Origin: Actinomadura craniellae
GTDB lineage: Bacteria > Actinomycetota > Actinomycetes > Streptosporangiales > Streptosporangiaceae
NCBI RefSeq assembly: GCF_003289645.1
Contig: NZ_QLYX01000003.1
Coordinates: 310,001-374,000 of the forward strand
Direction: 5' to 3'
Length of the DNA stretch: 64,000 nt
Shown piece by piece: positions 28,946 through 37,318 of this stretch (positions are counted from its first letter, which is position 1; the number at the start of each line of letters is the position of its first letter). The notes beneath the pieces are model-generated. The model had not been told where the DNA came from. It searched no databases and saw nothing but the letters and a program-made list of their open reading frames with translations. Position numbers and translations under genes: made by a program.

Positions 28946-29003
28946 GTCACAATCAGGTCATTGTGCCGTATCACAGTGCGACGCGCCCGACCGGGGGCCT
29001 CGC

Positions 29004-29009
29004 TAGGGT
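29004..29009 (+). promoter_or_regulatory. -10 box TAGGGT for the lipoprotein gene
   Basis: TAGGGT ends 7 nt before the ATG at 29017, the spacing of a leaderless transcript. The CRP-type dyad lies upstream of it. Confidence 0.45.
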
Positions 29010-29016
29010 CTTCCTC

Positions 29017-29574
29017 ATGTCCGGACAAACCTGGAGAACCCCCATGCGCCGCGCCCTGCGAACAGGATCGCTCCTCCTGGCCGGCCTGCTCCTGACCGGA
29101 TGCTCGCTGTTCGGCGGCGAGGACCCCGGCGGGGGCGCCCTGCCCAAGATCGAAACCGATGCCAAGGGCAACGTGAAGGGCGCCGTCACCGCCGTCGACC
29201 GGCTGTGGGGCGGCTACGAGGTCCACGTCGACATCCTGTCGCTGCGCAAGTACGACAAGGCGCTGCGGCTGGTGTTCGCGGTGATCCCGCGGGCCAAGGG
29301 CAACAATGACGAGTTCCCCGCCGACGCGTTCGGCGGCTCGTTCAACAACGGCAACGCCGGCGGGGTCGGCCTGGTCGACACCGAGGGCCTGCGCGCCTAC
29401 CAGCCCATGGTCGTCGGCAAGGACGGCTGCGCGTGCTCATCGGGCCTGGGCAAGTACCCCCTCGACACGCCGACCCTGCTGTACGTCGACTTCCCCGTCC
29501 CGCCCGCCGAACCCGACCGGCTGACGGTGGTCATCCCCAAGGTGGGCCCGATCCCGGGGGTGAAGGTCTCTTGA
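29017..29574 (+). CDS. Predicted lipoprotein, function unknown
   Basis: A 185-residue lipoprotein: basic n-region, hydrophobic core and lipobox LLTGC near residue 34. A single beta-rich domain follows (VKGAVTAVDRLWGGYEVHVDILSLRKYDKALRLVFAVIPR) and ends PFPV-type strands VDFPVPPAEPDRLTVVIPKVGPIPG. I do not recognise the domain; the layout (modified Ig-like sandwich) resembles domains found with OmpA-type proteins in actinobacteria. The ATG at 29017 is chosen for its leaderless promoter; an ATG at 29044 with GGAGAA upstream would still leave a signal peptide. The next gene overlaps its stop codon, so the two form an operon. Confidence 0.7.
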   Translation: MSGQTWRTPMRRALRTGSLLLAGLLLTGCSLFGGEDPGGGALPKIETDAKGNVKGAVTAVDRLWGGYEVHVDILSLRKYDKALRLVFAVIPRAKGNNDEFPADAFGGSFNNGNAGGVGLVDTEGLRAYQPMVVGKDGCACSSGLGKYPLDTPTLLYVDFPVPPAEPDRLTVVIPKVGPIPGVKVS

Positions 29575-30701
29575 GGCGCCCCGCGCTCGCGCCCCTCGTC
29601 CTGGCGGCAGGGCTGGTAACCGTGCTGGTGACCGGGCCGGCGACCGGGGCTCCGGCGCACGCCGAGCCGACGCCCACGCCCAGCCCGACCTGGCCGGTGC
29701 CCGGCGCCGCCCGGACGCCCGGGGCGGCGGTGAGCGGCAGCCCGCTCCCGATCACCGGCAAGCCCGAGGGCTACACGCTCCAGGAACTCCGCAAGCCCTA
29801 CGTCGCCGTCGAGGACACCCAGGAGAGCGGCGGCCGCAGCGGCTACTCGCTCTCCTCGGACGTCCTGTTCAAAAGCGGCAGCGCCGAACTGACCGGCGGG
29901 GCGCAGGCGAGCCTCCAGGACGTGGCGGACAAGCTGCGCAAGTCCGGGGTCAGCGGCCAGGCTCAGGTGGTCGGCCACACCGACGACGTGGGCGCCGACG
30001 CCGACAACCTCCGGCTCTCCCGGGAACGGGCCGAGGCGGTCCGCTCCGCGCTGCAACCGCTGCTCGCCAACACCGGGATCACCCTGGTCGCCGAGGGCAA
30101 GGGCGAGACCGAGCCCCGGGTCAAGGAGGCCACCGAGACCGCGCGGGCGCAGAACCGCCGAGTGGTGATCGCCTACCGGCCGCCGGCGGCACAACCTCCG
30201 CCCCCCGGCTCCGAGTACGTGATCGCGCAGCCGCTCGCCGCCCCCGCCCCGGCGGCCGCCGCCCAGGCCGCCGACCTGCCGGTCCGGCCGCTGTTCTCCA
30301 CCCAGCGCGACATCGAGAACCAGGGCGGCCGCTGGACCGTCCGGATCGACGTCACCGAGTTCGCCCGGGAGGGCAGAACGCTCCGGGTCGGCTACTACAC
30401 CCGGCTGGTCAACTCGGCGCAGAGCACCGAGCTCCGCTACTCGGCGATCTTCAACGGCAGTACCAGCTACGGCCAGACCAGGTACCGGGGAGTCCTGCTG
30501 GACAAGAAGGCCGGGCAGCAGCTCGAGGTCATCACCAGCGGTGCGGGCTGGCAGGCCAAGGACGGCTACGGCGCCGGCGAAACCCTCAACGGCTGGCCGC
30601 GGTACGGCTTCGCCTACTTCCCGCTGCCCGGCGACACCGGGCAGAAGTCCCTGTCGCTGTACATCCCGGCCATGGGGACCATCGACCTCACCCTTCGCTG
30701 A
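29571..30701 (+). CDS. Secreted OmpA-like (peptidoglycan-binding) protein
   Basis: A 376-residue exported protein with a TTG start overlapping the previous stop codon (TTGA) and the SD GGTGAAGG. The signal peptide ends GAPAHA-EP. An OmpA C-terminal-type domain follows (about 80–205): SSDVLFKSGSAELTGGAQASLQDVADKL, VVGHTDDVGADADNLRLSRERAEAVRSAL, ENRRVVIAY-like NRRVVIAY. The Asp and Arg needed to bind diaminopimelate are present. The last 150 residues (about 228–376) form a second beta domain (TVRIDVTEFAREGRTLRVGYYTRLVNSAQSTELR). Anchoring to cell-wall peptidoglycan is the likely role. Confidence 0.85.
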   Translation: MRRPALAPLVLAAGLVTVLVTGPATGAPAHAEPTPTPSPTWPVPGAARTPGAAVSGSPLPITGKPEGYTLQELRKPYVAVEDTQESGGRSGYSLSSDVLFKSGSAELTGGAQASLQDVADKLRKSGVSGQAQVVGHTDDVGADADNLRLSRERAEAVRSALQPLLANTGITLVAEGKGETEPRVKEATETARAQNRRVVIAYRPPAAQPPPPGSEYVIAQPLAAPAPAAAAQAADLPVRPLFSTQRDIENQGGRWTVRIDVTEFAREGRTLRVGYYTRLVNSAQSTELRYSAIFNGSTSYGQTRYRGVLLDKKAGQQLEVITSGAGWQAKDGYGAGETLNGWPRYGFAYFPLPGDTGQKSLSLYIPAMGTIDLTLR

Positions 30702-31137
30702 CCCTTTCGCCGGCCTCGGCGGCCTGGACGAGCTCCGTCAGGACGCCATGGCAGTCCTTGGGGTGCAAGAAGGTGATGCGGGAGCCCATCGAGCCGCGCC
30801 GCGGGCTGTCGTACAGCACCCGGACGCCCTGGCCGGCGATGCCGTCGGCCTCCTCCTGCACGTCACCGTCGGTGCCGAAGGCGATGTGGTGCACGCCCTC
30901 GCCGCTGCGGGCCAGGAACTTGGCGATCGGGGAGTCGTCGCGGATCGGCTCCAGCAGCTGGATCGAGGTCGTCCCGCCGTCCCCGGCGTCGTTGACCTTG
31001 AGCATGGCCTCCCGGACGCCCTGCTCCTCGTTCACCTCGATGTGGACCTCGGTGAAGCCGTACGTCCGCCGGTAGAACTCGACGGTCGCGTCGAGGTCGT
31101 GGCAGGCGATCCCGATGTGGTCGATGCGCGTGAGCAT
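30688..31137 (-). CDS. mce: Methylmalonyl-CoA epimerase
   Basis: Converts (2S)- to (2R)-methylmalonyl-CoA in propionate metabolism. The 149-residue protein has the vicinal-oxygen-chelate fold: [18 protein letters not shown] (first metal His), [30 protein letters not shown] (second His) and [13 protein letters not shown] (third ligand region). The ATG at 31137 matches the family start MLTRIDHIG. It is divergent from the thiolase gene, and its 3' end overlaps the OmpA gene by 14 bp. Confidence 0.95.
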   Translation of the reverse strand: MLTRIDHIGIACHDLDATVEFYRRTYGFTEVHIEVNEEQGVREAMLKVNDAGDGGTTSIQLLEPIRDDSPIAKFLARSGEGVHHIAFGTDGDVQEEADGIAGQGVRVLYDSPRRGSMGSRITFLHPKDCHGVLTELVQAAEAGERVSEG

Positions 31138-31166
31138 GAGGCCCGGCCCTCCCGGAAGGCGAGTGC

Positions 31167-31189
31167 TTTGTCCTAGGTATGGTGACAAA
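31167..31189. promoter_or_regulatory. Dyad in the divergent mce–thiolase promoter region
   Basis: TTTGTC-N11-GACAAA within the 85-bp gap between the two starts. A TAGGTA/TATGGT box lies inside it. One dimeric regulator could control both genes. No regulator is adjacent, so this is an inference from symmetry and position. Confidence 0.4.
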
Positions 31190-31222
31190 CGACGCCGCCG
31201 TACTTTGTGGGAGGGGCCAGTC

Positions 31223-32407
31223 ATGCCCGAATCCGTGATCGTCGCAGGAGCCAGGACCCCCATCGGGCGGTTGCTCGGCTCACTCAAGGACTTCAGCGCA
31301 GTCGACCTCGGCGGACTGGCGATCAAGGCGGCGCTGGAGCGGGCCGGCGTCGCCGGTGACCAGGTGGATTACGTGATCATGGGTCAGGTGCTCCAGGCGG
31401 GCGCCGGCCAGATCCCGTCCCGGCAGGCGGCGGTCAAGGGCGGCATCCCGATGAGCGTCCCGTCGATCACGATCAACAAGGTCTGCCTCTCCGGGCTGGA
31501 CGCCATCGCGCTGGCCGACCAGCTCATCCGGGCGGGCGAGTTCGACATCGTGGTGGCCGGCGGCATGGAGTCGATGACCAACGCCCCGCACCTGCTGCCC
31601 AACGCGCGCACCGGCTACAAGTACGGGTCGATCGAGGTGCTCGACCACCTGGCCTACGACGCCCTCACCGACGTCTTCGACCAGCTCTCGATGGGCGAGT
31701 CGACCGACCGGCACAACGCGAAGCTGGGCCTCACCCGGGCCGAGCAGGACGAGTTCGCGGCCCGCTCCCACCAGCGCGCCGCCGAGGCGATCAAGAACGG
31801 CGTGTTCGACGACGAGATCGTGCCTGTGGAGATCCCGCAGCGTAAGGGTGACCCGGTGGCGTTCGCCGCCGACGAGGGCGTCCGGGGCGACACCACCGTC
31901 GAGACGCTGGCCAGGCTGCGCCCGGCGTTCGGCGCGGAGGGCAGCATCACCGCCGGGTCGTCCTCACAGCTCTCCGACGGCGCCGCCGCCGTGGTCGTGA
32001 TGTCCAAGGCGAAGGCCGAGGAGCTGGGGCTGACCTGGCTGGCCGAGATCGGTGCGCACGGCAACGTGGCGGGCCCCGACAACTCGCTGCACTCCCAGCC
32101 GGCCAACGCCATCAAGCACGCGCTGGGCAAGCAGGGCCTGGACGTCGGCGACCTCGACCTGGTGGAGATCAACGAGGCGTTCGCCTCGGTCGGCGTCCAG
32201 TCGATGCGCGAGCTGGGCGTGAGCCCGGAGCAGGTGAACGTCAACGGCGGCGCGATCGCGCTGGGTCACCCGGTCGGCATGTCCGGGGCCCGCATCGTGC
32301 TGCACCTGGCGCACGAGCTCAAGCGGCGCGGCGGCGGCCTCGGCGCGGCCGGGCTGTGCGGCGGCGGCGGCCAGGGCGACGCACTGATCCTCCGCGTTCC
32401 TTCCTGA
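31223..32407 (+). CDS. atoB: Acetyl-CoA C-acetyltransferase (thiolase)
   Basis: A 394-residue thiolase condensing or cleaving acetyl-CoA/acetoacetyl-CoA. It has [14 protein letters not shown] with the nucleophilic Cys near residue 89, the EINEAFASV motif, [16 protein letters not shown] with the catalytic His, and the C-terminal [14 protein letters not shown] with the second Cys. The ATG at 31223 follows GGGAGGGG. Its proximity to the epimerase and filP-like genes matches Streptomyces. Confidence 0.95.
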   Translation: MPESVIVAGARTPIGRLLGSLKDFSAVDLGGLAIKAALERAGVAGDQVDYVIMGQVLQAGAGQIPSRQAAVKGGIPMSVPSITINKVCLSGLDAIALADQLIRAGEFDIVVAGGMESMTNAPHLLPNARTGYKYGSIEVLDHLAYDALTDVFDQLSMGESTDRHNAKLGLTRAEQDEFAARSHQRAAEAIKNGVFDDEIVPVEIPQRKGDPVAFAADEGVRGDTTVETLARLRPAFGAEGSITAGSSSQLSDGAAAVVVMSKAKAEELGLTWLAEIGAHGNVAGPDNSLHSQPANAIKHALGKQGLDVGDLDLVEINEAFASVGVQSMRELGVSPEQVNVNGGAIALGHPVGMSGARIVLHLAHELKRRGGGLGAAGLCGGGGQGDALILRVPS

Positions 32408-32420
32408 CGGAGAAGTTCTC

Positions 32421-32448
32421 CCGGCCCCGGGCGGCGACCCGGGGCCGG
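32421..32448. terminator. Bidirectional hairpin after the thiolase gene
   Basis: CCGGCCCCGGG / CCCGGGGCCGG, an 11-bp perfect stem with a 6-nt loop, between convergent genes ending at 32407 and 32453. Confidence 0.7.
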
Positions 32449-32452
32449 CGGC

Positions 32453-33163
32453 TCACTGCGCGTTGGTGACGGTCACCGTGACGGTCGTGAAGCCGAGCGA
32501 CTTCAGCAGGTTCTCCAGCATGAGCTTGGTGTTCTGGTCGGCGCGCTGGCGCAGCCCGCTCTCGTTCGCCGCGGCCGTGATCTTCTGCTGGGCGAGGACG
32601 TAGAGCTGCTGCTGGTCGGCCGGGTTGCTGCTCAGCGCGTCCCCCAGCCGGTTGAACAGCCCGCGCTGGGTGGCGAAGACGTAGCTGCGCTTCTGGTCGA
32701 GGTTGGCCGGTTCGAGCTGGGCGCGGGGGAGCTTGATGGTGGCGACGGTGCGGTCCGCGTTGACCGTGACGGCGCCGGAGGACAGCTTGGAGAAGTCGAC
32801 GTAGGCGTCGACCGAGCCGTTGCCCACGAAGAGGGTGCGCTGCCCGCGCACCGCGTCGGGGAGGAACTTGGCGTCCTTCTCCAGGTCCACGATCACCTGG
32901 AAGTTGCCGCTGGCGGCCTCGAAGCGCGCCAGGTCGCGGATCGACTTGAGCACGACCGGGCCGCTGCGGTCCTTGGTCTCGACTCCGAAGGGGTTCATCC
33001 AGCCCGGCACCAGGTTCAGCGCCTGGGCCCCCAGCACGATCGCGACCACCGCGACCGCGAGCAGCAGGGAGTTGCGCAGCCCGCGCCGCCGGTCGACCCG
33101 GTCCGTCGTCAGTTCGCGTTCGGCCCGCTTGTCGTCGGTGCCTGATGTCTCGGGGCGTGTCAT
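32453..33163 (-). CDS. DUF4230 membrane-anchored protein
   Basis: A 236-residue protein with a charged cytoplasmic N-terminus, one transmembrane helix (about 32–54, SLLLAVAVVAIVLGAQAL) and an extracytoplasmic DUF4230 domain (VVLKSIRDLARFEAASGNFQVIVDLEKD to the end). DUF4230 occurs widely as a single-pass membrane protein of unknown function. The ATG at 33163 is preferred because residues upstream of it are not conserved-looking. Confidence 0.85.
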   Translation of the reverse strand: MTRPETSGTDDKRAERELTTDRVDRRRGLRNSLLLAVAVVAIVLGAQALNLVPGWMNPFGVETKDRSGPVVLKSIRDLARFEAASGNFQVIVDLEKDAKFLPDAVRGQRTLFVGNGSVDAYVDFSKLSSGAVTVNADRTVATIKLPRAQLEPANLDQKRSYVFATQRGLFNRLGDALSSNPADQQQLYVLAQQKITAAANESGLRQRADQNTKLMLENLLKSLGFTTVTVTVTNAQ

Positions 33164-33279
33164 GGCACGAGCATTCCCCCAGAAACCCCGCTTTACCTTA
33201 CTGGGCGGGGATGTGATACGCCGCCCTCGTCCGACCACCCCGGATGAGGGTTCCCCGGAGGGGCCGATACGTTGGCGGC

Positions 33280-33591
33280 GTGGACACCGTGCGTATTCTC
33301 CGGATCATCTCGATCGCCGAGGCGACGTCCTTCCTGCTGCTGCTCGTGGCCAGCGTGCTCAAGCGGACCGCCGAGTTCGAGCTGGGCGTGACGGTGCTGG
33401 GCCCGATCCACGGGGTGCTGTTCCTCGCGTACGTCGCCCTGGTCGTCCTGGCCCGCCCGCAGCTCGCCTGGACCGGCGGCCGCACCGTACTCGCCCTGGT
33501 CGCCGCCGTCCTCCCCGTCGCCCCGTACTTCGTCGAGCGGCACTGGCTCCGCGGCACCCCCACCCCCGCCCGCGCCCCTGAGACCGTCTGA
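33280..33591 (+). CDS. DUF3817 integral membrane protein
   Basis: A 103-residue protein with three transmembrane helices and the DUF3817 pattern RIISIAEATSFLLLLVASVLKR, GPIHGVLFLAYVALVVLARP and a last helix VLALVAAVLPVAPYFVERHWLR. Function unknown; common in actinobacteria. GTG start at 33280; a second GTG at 33289 is possible. Confidence 0.88.
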   Translation: MDTVRILRIISIAEATSFLLLLVASVLKRTAEFELGVTVLGPIHGVLFLAYVALVVLARPQLAWTGGRTVLALVAAVLPVAPYFVERHWLRGTPTPARAPETV

Positions 33592-33680
33592 GCCGAGGGA
33601 GTGAGCGGAGTGGGCCCGAGGGACGAGTGGTCCGCGTAGCGAACGGGTGAGGTGCGGACGGCATCGGCACAGCCTGAGCC
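33592..33680. repeat. Dispersed GC-rich intergenic repeat, copy 1
   Basis: Follows directly on the DUF3817 stop codon. Shared words with 58992–59080 are GAGCGGAG, GGACGA and CCGCGTAGCGA in the same order. No ORF is supported here. It also contains two copies of CTGAGCCGAGGG at its ends. Confidence 0.5.
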
Positions 33681-33689
33681 GAGGGGCGC

Positions 33690-34943
33690 TCAGCCGCCGA
33701 AGCTCTGCCGGACCAGGGTGCACCGGCGGTAGTCGGCGTAGTTGAGGCGCAGCCACAGCCGGCGTTCCCGCTCGCTCCAGGAGCCGAAGCGGCGGGCGGT
33801 CTCGGCGTCGAACATCTCCGGCGCCCGCTCGTCGAGCAGCCAGGCGTCGACCAGCCCGCGGTAGGCGGCACCGTGCCGCCGGTGCGGTTCGGCGCAGGAC
33901 TGCGCGTCGATCAGCGAGGCGCGCAGTTCCCGGACGGCCCGCCACTCGAATCCGGGGGACAGGTCCGGGACGCGGATGTAGGCCACCCCGCGCCAGATCC
34001 GGGCGGGTTCGCCCACCGGTCGCTGCTCGACCCGGGAGAACGCCCCGGGGGTGCCGGCGAGCCGGGCGGCCAGCGGGGTCATGGCCGCGTCGAGCGCGGG
34101 CAGGGCCGGCCGCAGCGCCGGGTGCACGCACACGGTCAGCGGCCATTCGCGGCAGACGTGGTCGATGGGGGCGGGGACCACCGCGCTGCCGCCGGACGCC
34201 TCCAGCCGCACGGTGCTGATCGCGGTGACGGCCACCGCCACGGCGAGCGGGACGGCGAGCGTCCGGCGCCGGGTGAGCGTCCAGACGTACGCCAGCGTCA
34301 GCGTCGCGGCCAGGCCCAGCGCCCAGAGCGTCTGGTCGGCGAGCACCCGGGTGCGCAGCCCGGTGAAGAGCTCGACCGGCCGGATCGCGGCGGGCGGCAG
34401 CAGGCTCCACCAGCCGCCGCCGCGCAGCGCCGTCCACAGCCCCGCGGCCCCGGCGACGGGCAGGACGACCATCGGGAACGGGGCGATCCGTCCGCAGAGG
34501 TAGCCGAGGACCACGTGCGGGGCCAGCGCGGCGGCCCCCGCCACGATGCCCAGCGGGTGCGGCCGGCCGGCCCCCTCACGCAGCAGCGTGTCGCAGACGG
34601 TCACCAGGGCCACGACGCCGTAGGCGGCCAGCGCCACCCCGGTGAGCAGCATCAGGTCCAGCAGCGGCCCGATGGCGGGGGAACGCGGGGTGAGCCCGCG
34701 CAGGTAGTCGAGCCGGTGCTCGCGGACGGCCACCCAGGCGGCCAGGGCCGCGGCGCACGGGCCGAGCAGGCGTACCGCGGAGGCCAGCGCGACCACGGTG
34801 TTGTCCCAGTACGCGACGCCGGGCAGCCCGGCCAGCGTGGCCTGCCAGGCGGTGGCCACGCCCGCCAGGGCGAGGATGGGCACCGCGAACACCAGGGCGG
34901 TCCGCCGGGCGTCGGCCCGGAGCACCCGTCCCAGGTCAGACAC
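33690..34943 (-). CDS. ABC transporter membrane subunit, uncharacterised
   Basis: A 417-residue protein with about seven transmembrane helices in the first 240 residues (for example AALAAWVAVREHRLDYLRG loop and GVALAAYGVVALVTVCDTLL). An extracytoplasmic domain containing two cysteines (VCREWPLTVCVHPALRP) and a further soluble part follow. The C-terminus is cytoplasmic (WSERERRLWLRLNYADYRRCTLVRQSFGG). Its start overlaps the stop of the ATPase gene by 8 bp, so they form an operon. The substrate is unknown. It resembles ABC-2-type permeases of actinobacteria only in layout. Confidence 0.75.
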   Translation of the reverse strand: MSDLGRVLRADARRTALVFAVPILALAGVATAWQATLAGLPGVAYWDNTVVALASAVRLLGPCAAALAAWVAVREHRLDYLRGLTPRSPAIGPLLDLMLLTGVALAAYGVVALVTVCDTLLREGAGRPHPLGIVAGAAALAPHVVLGYLCGRIAPFPMVVLPVAGAAGLWTALRGGGWWSLLPPAAIRPVELFTGLRTRVLADQTLWALGLAATLTLAYVWTLTRRRTLAVPLAVAVAVTAISTVRLEASGGSAVVPAPIDHVCREWPLTVCVHPALRPALPALDAAMTPLAARLAGTPGAFSRVEQRPVGEPARIWRGVAYIRVPDLSPGFEWRAVRELRASLIDAQSCAEPHRRHGAAYRGLVDAWLLDERAPEMFDAETARRFGSWSERERRLWLRLNYADYRRCTLVRQSFGG

Positions 34944-35619
34944 GGTCGCGGCCTCCGGCGCAGGCGGCGTCGGGGGCTCTGGAGGTCTCGACCAGCCGGC
35001 CGCGGGTCACGGTGAACAACTGGTCGCACCGGCCGAGCGCGGCGGAGTCCTCGGCGGTGACGAGCACGGTGGGCGCCAGCGTCGGGAGCAGCGCCGTGAT
35101 CTCGGCCGTGGCCCGCTCGTCGAGCCCGGCCAGCGGCTCGTCCAGCAGCACCAGGTCGGGGCCGTGCACGCAGGTCGCGGCGAGCCCGACGCGCAGCCGG
35201 ACGTCGGGCGGCAGCAGCGACAACTCCATGGAGGTGGTGTCGGCGAGTTCCATCCGTTCCAGGACCGCGCGCACCCGGTCGCCCGGCACGCATTTGTAGT
35301 AGGCCGCATAAGCGACGAACTGGCCCACCGTGAGATTGGCGGCCCAGGAGAAATGTTCGGGAAGGAATCCGATCCGAGCTCTTATGGAGCGCAGGCTCGT
35401 ATTGTCGCCGATGTCGAATCCGAGTATTTCGAGTGATCCGGAGTGTGGGCGGCGCAGCGTGGCGAGCGTGGCCAGCAGGGTGGACTTGCCGGTCTTCGCC
35501 GGGCCGGCCAGGCCGACCACTCCGGCCCGCACCCCGAACGTCGCCGGCCGTAGCAACCAGCGTCCGGCACGCCGGACGGCCAGGCCCCGGGCCACGACCG
35601 TGGAGTTCTCCACGATCAT
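34936..35619 (-). CDS. ABC transporter ATPase with degenerate signature motif
   Basis: A 227-residue ABC ATPase. Walker A is GPAKTGKST (residue 42 region), the Walker B is PDLVLLDEPLAGLDE, and the H-loop position carries VTAED, with no histidine. The signature is LLPPDVRLRVGLAAT, replacing LSGGQ by LPPDV. The ATG at 35619 is chosen over a GTG six bases upstream because GGGAGGGTGTGG gives it correct SD spacing. Low-sequence-identity two-gene transporters of this kind often export small peptides or confer resistance; here the substrate is unknown. Confidence 0.82.
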   Translation of the reverse strand: MIVENSTVVARGLAVRRAGRWLLRPATFGVRAGVVGLAGPAKTGKSTLLATLATLRRPHSGSLEILGFDIGDNTSLRSIRARIGFLPEHFSWAANLTVGQFVAYAAYYKCVPGDRVRAVLERMELADTTSMELSLLPPDVRLRVGLAATCVHGPDLVLLDEPLAGLDERATAEITALLPTLAPTVLVTAEDSAALGRCDQLFTVTRGRLVETSRAPDAACAGGRDRV

Positions 35620-36030
35620 CCACACCCTCCCGTGATTTCGTCATGGATGACGGCGACCGGAGGGCGATCTCGTGACGGAATTTCCCTCGTGTCGGTCCGG
35701 CCCGCTGAGCCTCCGCCGTTTCTGGCGGGTCTCGGGGCAGCGGCCCCTTTGCTGTCGCAACACGTGGCGACCCATGAACTATAACCACCCTTGGCGAGGG
35801 CTGTCAGCTCTCTTTTTGTGTTGCGCCGTGATCGAATCTTGATTGCCGCTACGGGAAATGAGGGTATTTATTGAATGGTCGTCATCCGTCCACTAGGGAC
35901 GGTGACACCCCGCGCCGCCCCGTGTGTCGCCTTCCGTACCGGACGGGGCCCGGTGGCCGCCGTCGCGGGGCCGGACAGGAGTGGAGTGGTCGGGAGACGG
36001 AGCGCGCCTCTTATGGGGCAGGATGGGGAC
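35620..36030. other. 411-bp divergent intergenic region
   Basis: Lies between the ABC operon (minus) and the thioredoxin-TPR gene (plus). It is notably A/T-richer near 35780–35880 than the rest of the window (for example TTGATTGCCGC and GGGTATTTATTGAATG), so promoters for both genes are expected there. No ORF is supported; the open frames that run through it have no start with a ribosome site. Confidence 0.4.
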
Positions 36031-36990
36031 ATGCCTTCACCGGACTTCTCGCTGCACGGAGCGATCGATCTCGGGGCTCGCCAGACGGCCGCCAAGAGGA
36101 AGCAGGAACGCCAGGCCCAGGCCCAGGCGCCCGGGAACGGCAGCGGCGGCGGTGGTGGCGGCGACGTGTACGTGGTCGACGTCACCGACGAGACCTTCAA
36201 CCGCGAGGTCGTCGAGCGGTCGCAGACCGTGCCCGTGCTCGTGGACTTCTGGGCCGAGTGGTGCGGGCCCTGCAAGCAGCTCGGCCCGATCCTGGAGAAG
36301 CTGGCCACCGAGGCGGCCGGGAAGTGGGTCCTCGCCAAGGTCGACGTCGACGCCAACCCGCAGCTCGCCGCGTACATGCAGCAGATGGGGGTGCGCGGCA
36401 TCCCGTTCGTCGCGGCCGTCATCGGCGGGCAGCTGCTGCCGTTCATGAACGGCGCCGCACCCGAGCCGCAGGTCCGCCAGGCCATCGACCAGCTCTTCGC
36501 CACGCTGGAGCAGGAGGGCCTGCTGCCCGAGGGCGGCCCCGAGCCCGCCGAGGAGGGCGCGCCCGCCGGGCCGCCGGCCGACCCCGTCTACGCCGAGGCT
36601 GAGGCCGCGTTGCAGCGGGGCGACCTCGACGCCGCCGCGACCGCGTTCCGCGCGATCATCGCCCAGCGGCCGCGGGACGCCCAGGCCAAGCGCGGCCTGG
36701 CGCTGGTCGAGCTGAGCACCCGGGCCCGCGCCCTCGACCCCGAGCAGGCGCTGAGCGACGCCGCCGCGGAGCCGGGCGACGCCGCCGCACAGATCCGCGC
36801 CGCCGACGTCGAGATGGTCTCCGGCCGGATCGAGGACGCCTTCGAGCGGCTGGTCGCCACCGTGCGGCGCACCGCCGGCGAGGAGCGCGACGCCGCCCGG
36901 CTGCACCTGCTGAAGCTGCTGGACGTGCTGCCGGCCGACGACCCGCGGGTCGGCAAGGCGCGCCGGGCGCTCAGCTCCGCGCTCTTCTAG
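36031..36990 (+). CDS. cnoX: Thioredoxin-TPR co-chaperone (CnoX/YbbN-like)
   Basis: A 319-residue cytosolic protein: a short charged and glycine-rich N-terminus, a thioredoxin domain (about 50–160) with the active site WCGPCKQLGPILE, and a C-terminal TPR/helical domain (AEAALQRGDLDAAATAFRAIIAQRPRDAQAKRGLALVEL). This order is that of CnoX/YbbN, redox chaperone-holdases that act with GroEL, and the CGPC site suggests active disulfide exchange. The ATG at 36031 is preferred because AGGATGGGG lies just upstream and homologues start near MPSPDFSLHGA. Confidence 0.88.
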   Translation: MPSPDFSLHGAIDLGARQTAAKRKQERQAQAQAPGNGSGGGGGGDVYVVDVTDETFNREVVERSQTVPVLVDFWAEWCGPCKQLGPILEKLATEAAGKWVLAKVDVDANPQLAAYMQQMGVRGIPFVAAVIGGQLLPFMNGAAPEPQVRQAIDQLFATLEQEGLLPEGGPEPAEEGAPAGPPADPVYAEAEAALQRGDLDAAATAFRAIIAQRPRDAQAKRGLALVELSTRARALDPEQALSDAAAEPGDAAAQIRAADVEMVSGRIEDAFERLVATVRRTAGEERDAARLHLLKLLDVLPADDPRVGKARRALSSALF

Positions 36991-36996
36991 CCCGTA

Positions 36997-37024
36997 CCGG
37001 GCCGCCCGCACCTGGGCGGCCCGG
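36997..37024 (+). terminator. Hairpin after the thioredoxin-TPR gene
   Basis: CCGGGCCGCCC-loop-GGGCGGCCCGG, an 11-bp perfect stem with a 6-nt loop, 7 bp past the stop codon. Confidence 0.7.
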
Positions 37025-37318
37025 ACGTCGCTCTCGTGGCGTTCGGGAACGAATGGCGGGGGCGCGGCGTATGCTCGGTGAGGCGACCGCGTCCGCGCGG
37101 CCCGTGCCGGGCATCCCCCTCCCTGCCCGGCGGTATGAGACTCCCGGCCCGCAGGGGCCGGTCGAGCCCACGGCGCGCGGTCGACCGGACGCGCCGCAGG
37201 AGCCACCGGCGGCATCCGGCTCGTATGTCCATTTCGCAGAATGTCCGCATCCACCGCTCACCGCCATGCCGGCGGCCGGTGGAGCGATGACGCGTCCCGA
37301 GCAAGAGAGGCAAGTGAC
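37025..37318. other. Upstream region of the malic enzyme gene
   Basis: 294 bp without a confident gene. It contains TATGCTCGGTGAGG near 37069 (possible promoter remnant) and a short frame ending ATGACGCGTCCC...GTGACGTGA. Its stop overlaps the malic enzyme start GTGA by four bases. I see no riboswitch-like pattern. Confidence 0.35.
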
